Shown here one piece after another: positions 5,895 to 6,237 of a DNA stretch of 6,237 nucleotides. Source of the DNA: a bacterium (GTDB lineage: Bacteria; Patescibacteriota; Patescibacteriia; 2-12-FULL-60-25); assembly GCA_024654265.1 (NCBI GenBank), contig JANLIO010000014.1, forward strand, positions 1-6,237, written 5' to 3'. The notes beneath the pieces are model-generated. The model ran no database searches. It saw only the letters and a program-made list of their open reading frames with translations, and was not told where the DNA came from. Each line of letters starts with the position of its first letter. Within the stretch, counting starts at the first letter, position 1. A program made the translations under genes and the position numbers.

Positions 5895-6095
5895 TTATGG
5901 TGTCGACGTCGTCATCGTTGGTGTTGTGGATGTCGCTTTTGGAGTTGAGATCGAAATATTTTTATACCATTGGTTTGATGGGTTTCTTGAGCCCCAGTAT
6001 CCCAAGCCCGCTGCAACCGCAAGGCCACCGGCTGCAAATCCTACGAGAACTTTCGTACGAGTACTGACTTTTGTCTTTGTTGATGTCTTCGTCAT
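5895..6095 (-). CDS. Small membrane-anchored peptide with Thr/Ser/Pro-rich tail (66 aa)
   Basis: The Lys/Thr-rich start (MTKTSTKTKVSTRTK) leads into a Gly/Ala-rich hydrophobic segment (about residues 15-34), then GSRNPSNQWYKN and a low-complexity tail of Thr, Ser and Pro (49-66). Topology is predicted as N-terminus in, tail out. Residues 1-36 are nearly the same as the start of the 342-aa protein, but its outer domain is missing. The start at 6095 is fixed by that alignment, although the frame stays open upstream to the window edge through a GTG at 6236. The terminator begins 12 bases after the stop, leaving no room for a broken outer domain. It is therefore either a genuine small protein or the stub left by a clean deletion. 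No Shine-Dalgarno sequence is seen. Function unknown. Confidence 0.7.
   Translation of the reverse strand: MTKTSTKTKVSTRTKVLVGFAAGGLAVAAGLGYWGSRNPSNQWYKNISISTPKATSTTPTMTTSTP
5988..6095 (-). repeat. N-terminal anchor module, copy B (diverged duplicate of 1148-1255)
   Basis: This stretch encodes residues 1-36 of the 66-aa protein and pairs with copy A in the 342-aa gene. The identical 17-base run is at 6037-6053. The two copies have the same orientation and are about 4.8 kb apart. Confidence 0.85.
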
Positions 6096-6237
6096 ATGTG
6101 ATTCGTCGTGAATGAGTTTAGTGACTGAGAGTATTTCTATTTTATTCGACCGCAGGTCTAATACCTCGCGGCTCTGCCGCGTCAGTCGATTTTGTTCTAT
6201 GCTTGGGCAATGGGTAAGTACATCCACAAATCTCACA
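6096..6237. other. Leader or intergenic region with inverted repeats
   Basis: No gene can be supported here. A perfect six-base-pair hairpin CGCGGC-TCT-GCCGCG lies at 6167-6181 and a smaller one (GACC-GCA-GGTC) at 6148-6158. Neither has a T-run, so neither looks like a terminator. On the - strand a weak promoter could be read as CTGACG (6185-6180), a 16-base spacer and TATTAG (6163-6158), giving a leader of about 56 bases for the 66-aa gene. The frame of that gene continues in-frame for 47 codons up to the window edge, so an N-terminal extension or an upstream fusion cannot be fully excluded. Confidence 0.35.

Noticed and set aside
5823..5911. Inverted nine-base copies (GACGTCGAC at 5823-5831 and GTCGACGTC at 5903-5911) flanking a terminator
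   Set aside because: Both lie in coding sequence, in Arg-rich and Thr/Ser-rich codons respectively. With no target duplication or mobile gene nearby, codon content explains them.

Overview
The window looks like a piece of chromosome from an uncultivated, AT-leaning bacterium, most likely of the Candidate Phyla Radiation (Patescibacteria). That placement is an inference. It rests on the protein types (membrane-tethered Memo-like and CapA-like ectodomains, a KPVIYLYP-type surface domain, single-pass proteins of unknown function), very compact intergenic spaces and a general lack of Shine-Dalgarno sequences. There is no phylogenetic marker gene here. The standard code fits: TGA serves as the stop of one gene.

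Layout: a tRNA-Tyr (GTA) on the + strand opens the window and is followed by its own terminator. All five protein genes lie on the - strand. Read in the direction of transcription (right to left) they are: (1) a 66-residue membrane-anchored peptide (6095-5895) with a Thr/Ser/Pro-rich tail; (2) a 616-residue membrane-tethered fusion of a Memo/AmmeMemoRadiSam-B-like domain with a CapA-type metallophosphoesterase-like domain (5838-3988); (3) a 625-residue single-pass protein ending in a conserved KPVIYLYP domain (3998-2121), overlapping gene 2 by 11 bases and so co-transcribed with it; (4) a 229-residue putative lipoprotein (2040-1351); (5) a 342-residue single-pass protein of unknown function (1255-227), whose first 36 residues are nearly identical to those of gene 1.

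Each transcription unit is closed by a strong hairpin terminator, and candidate promoters lie inside or directly beside three of these terminators. The best is a TTGACA box that contains the TGA stop codon of the upstream gene. Its predicted start site falls within the first arm of that gene's terminator.

Every protein encoded here appears to be exported or membrane anchored, so the block reads as a cell-surface locus. The most unusual items are the cysteine-free Memo-CapA fusion coupled to the KPVIYLYP protein, the re-used anchor module on genes 1 and 5, and the GC-richer lipoprotein gene between them. No mobile element, CRISPR array or defence system is visible.
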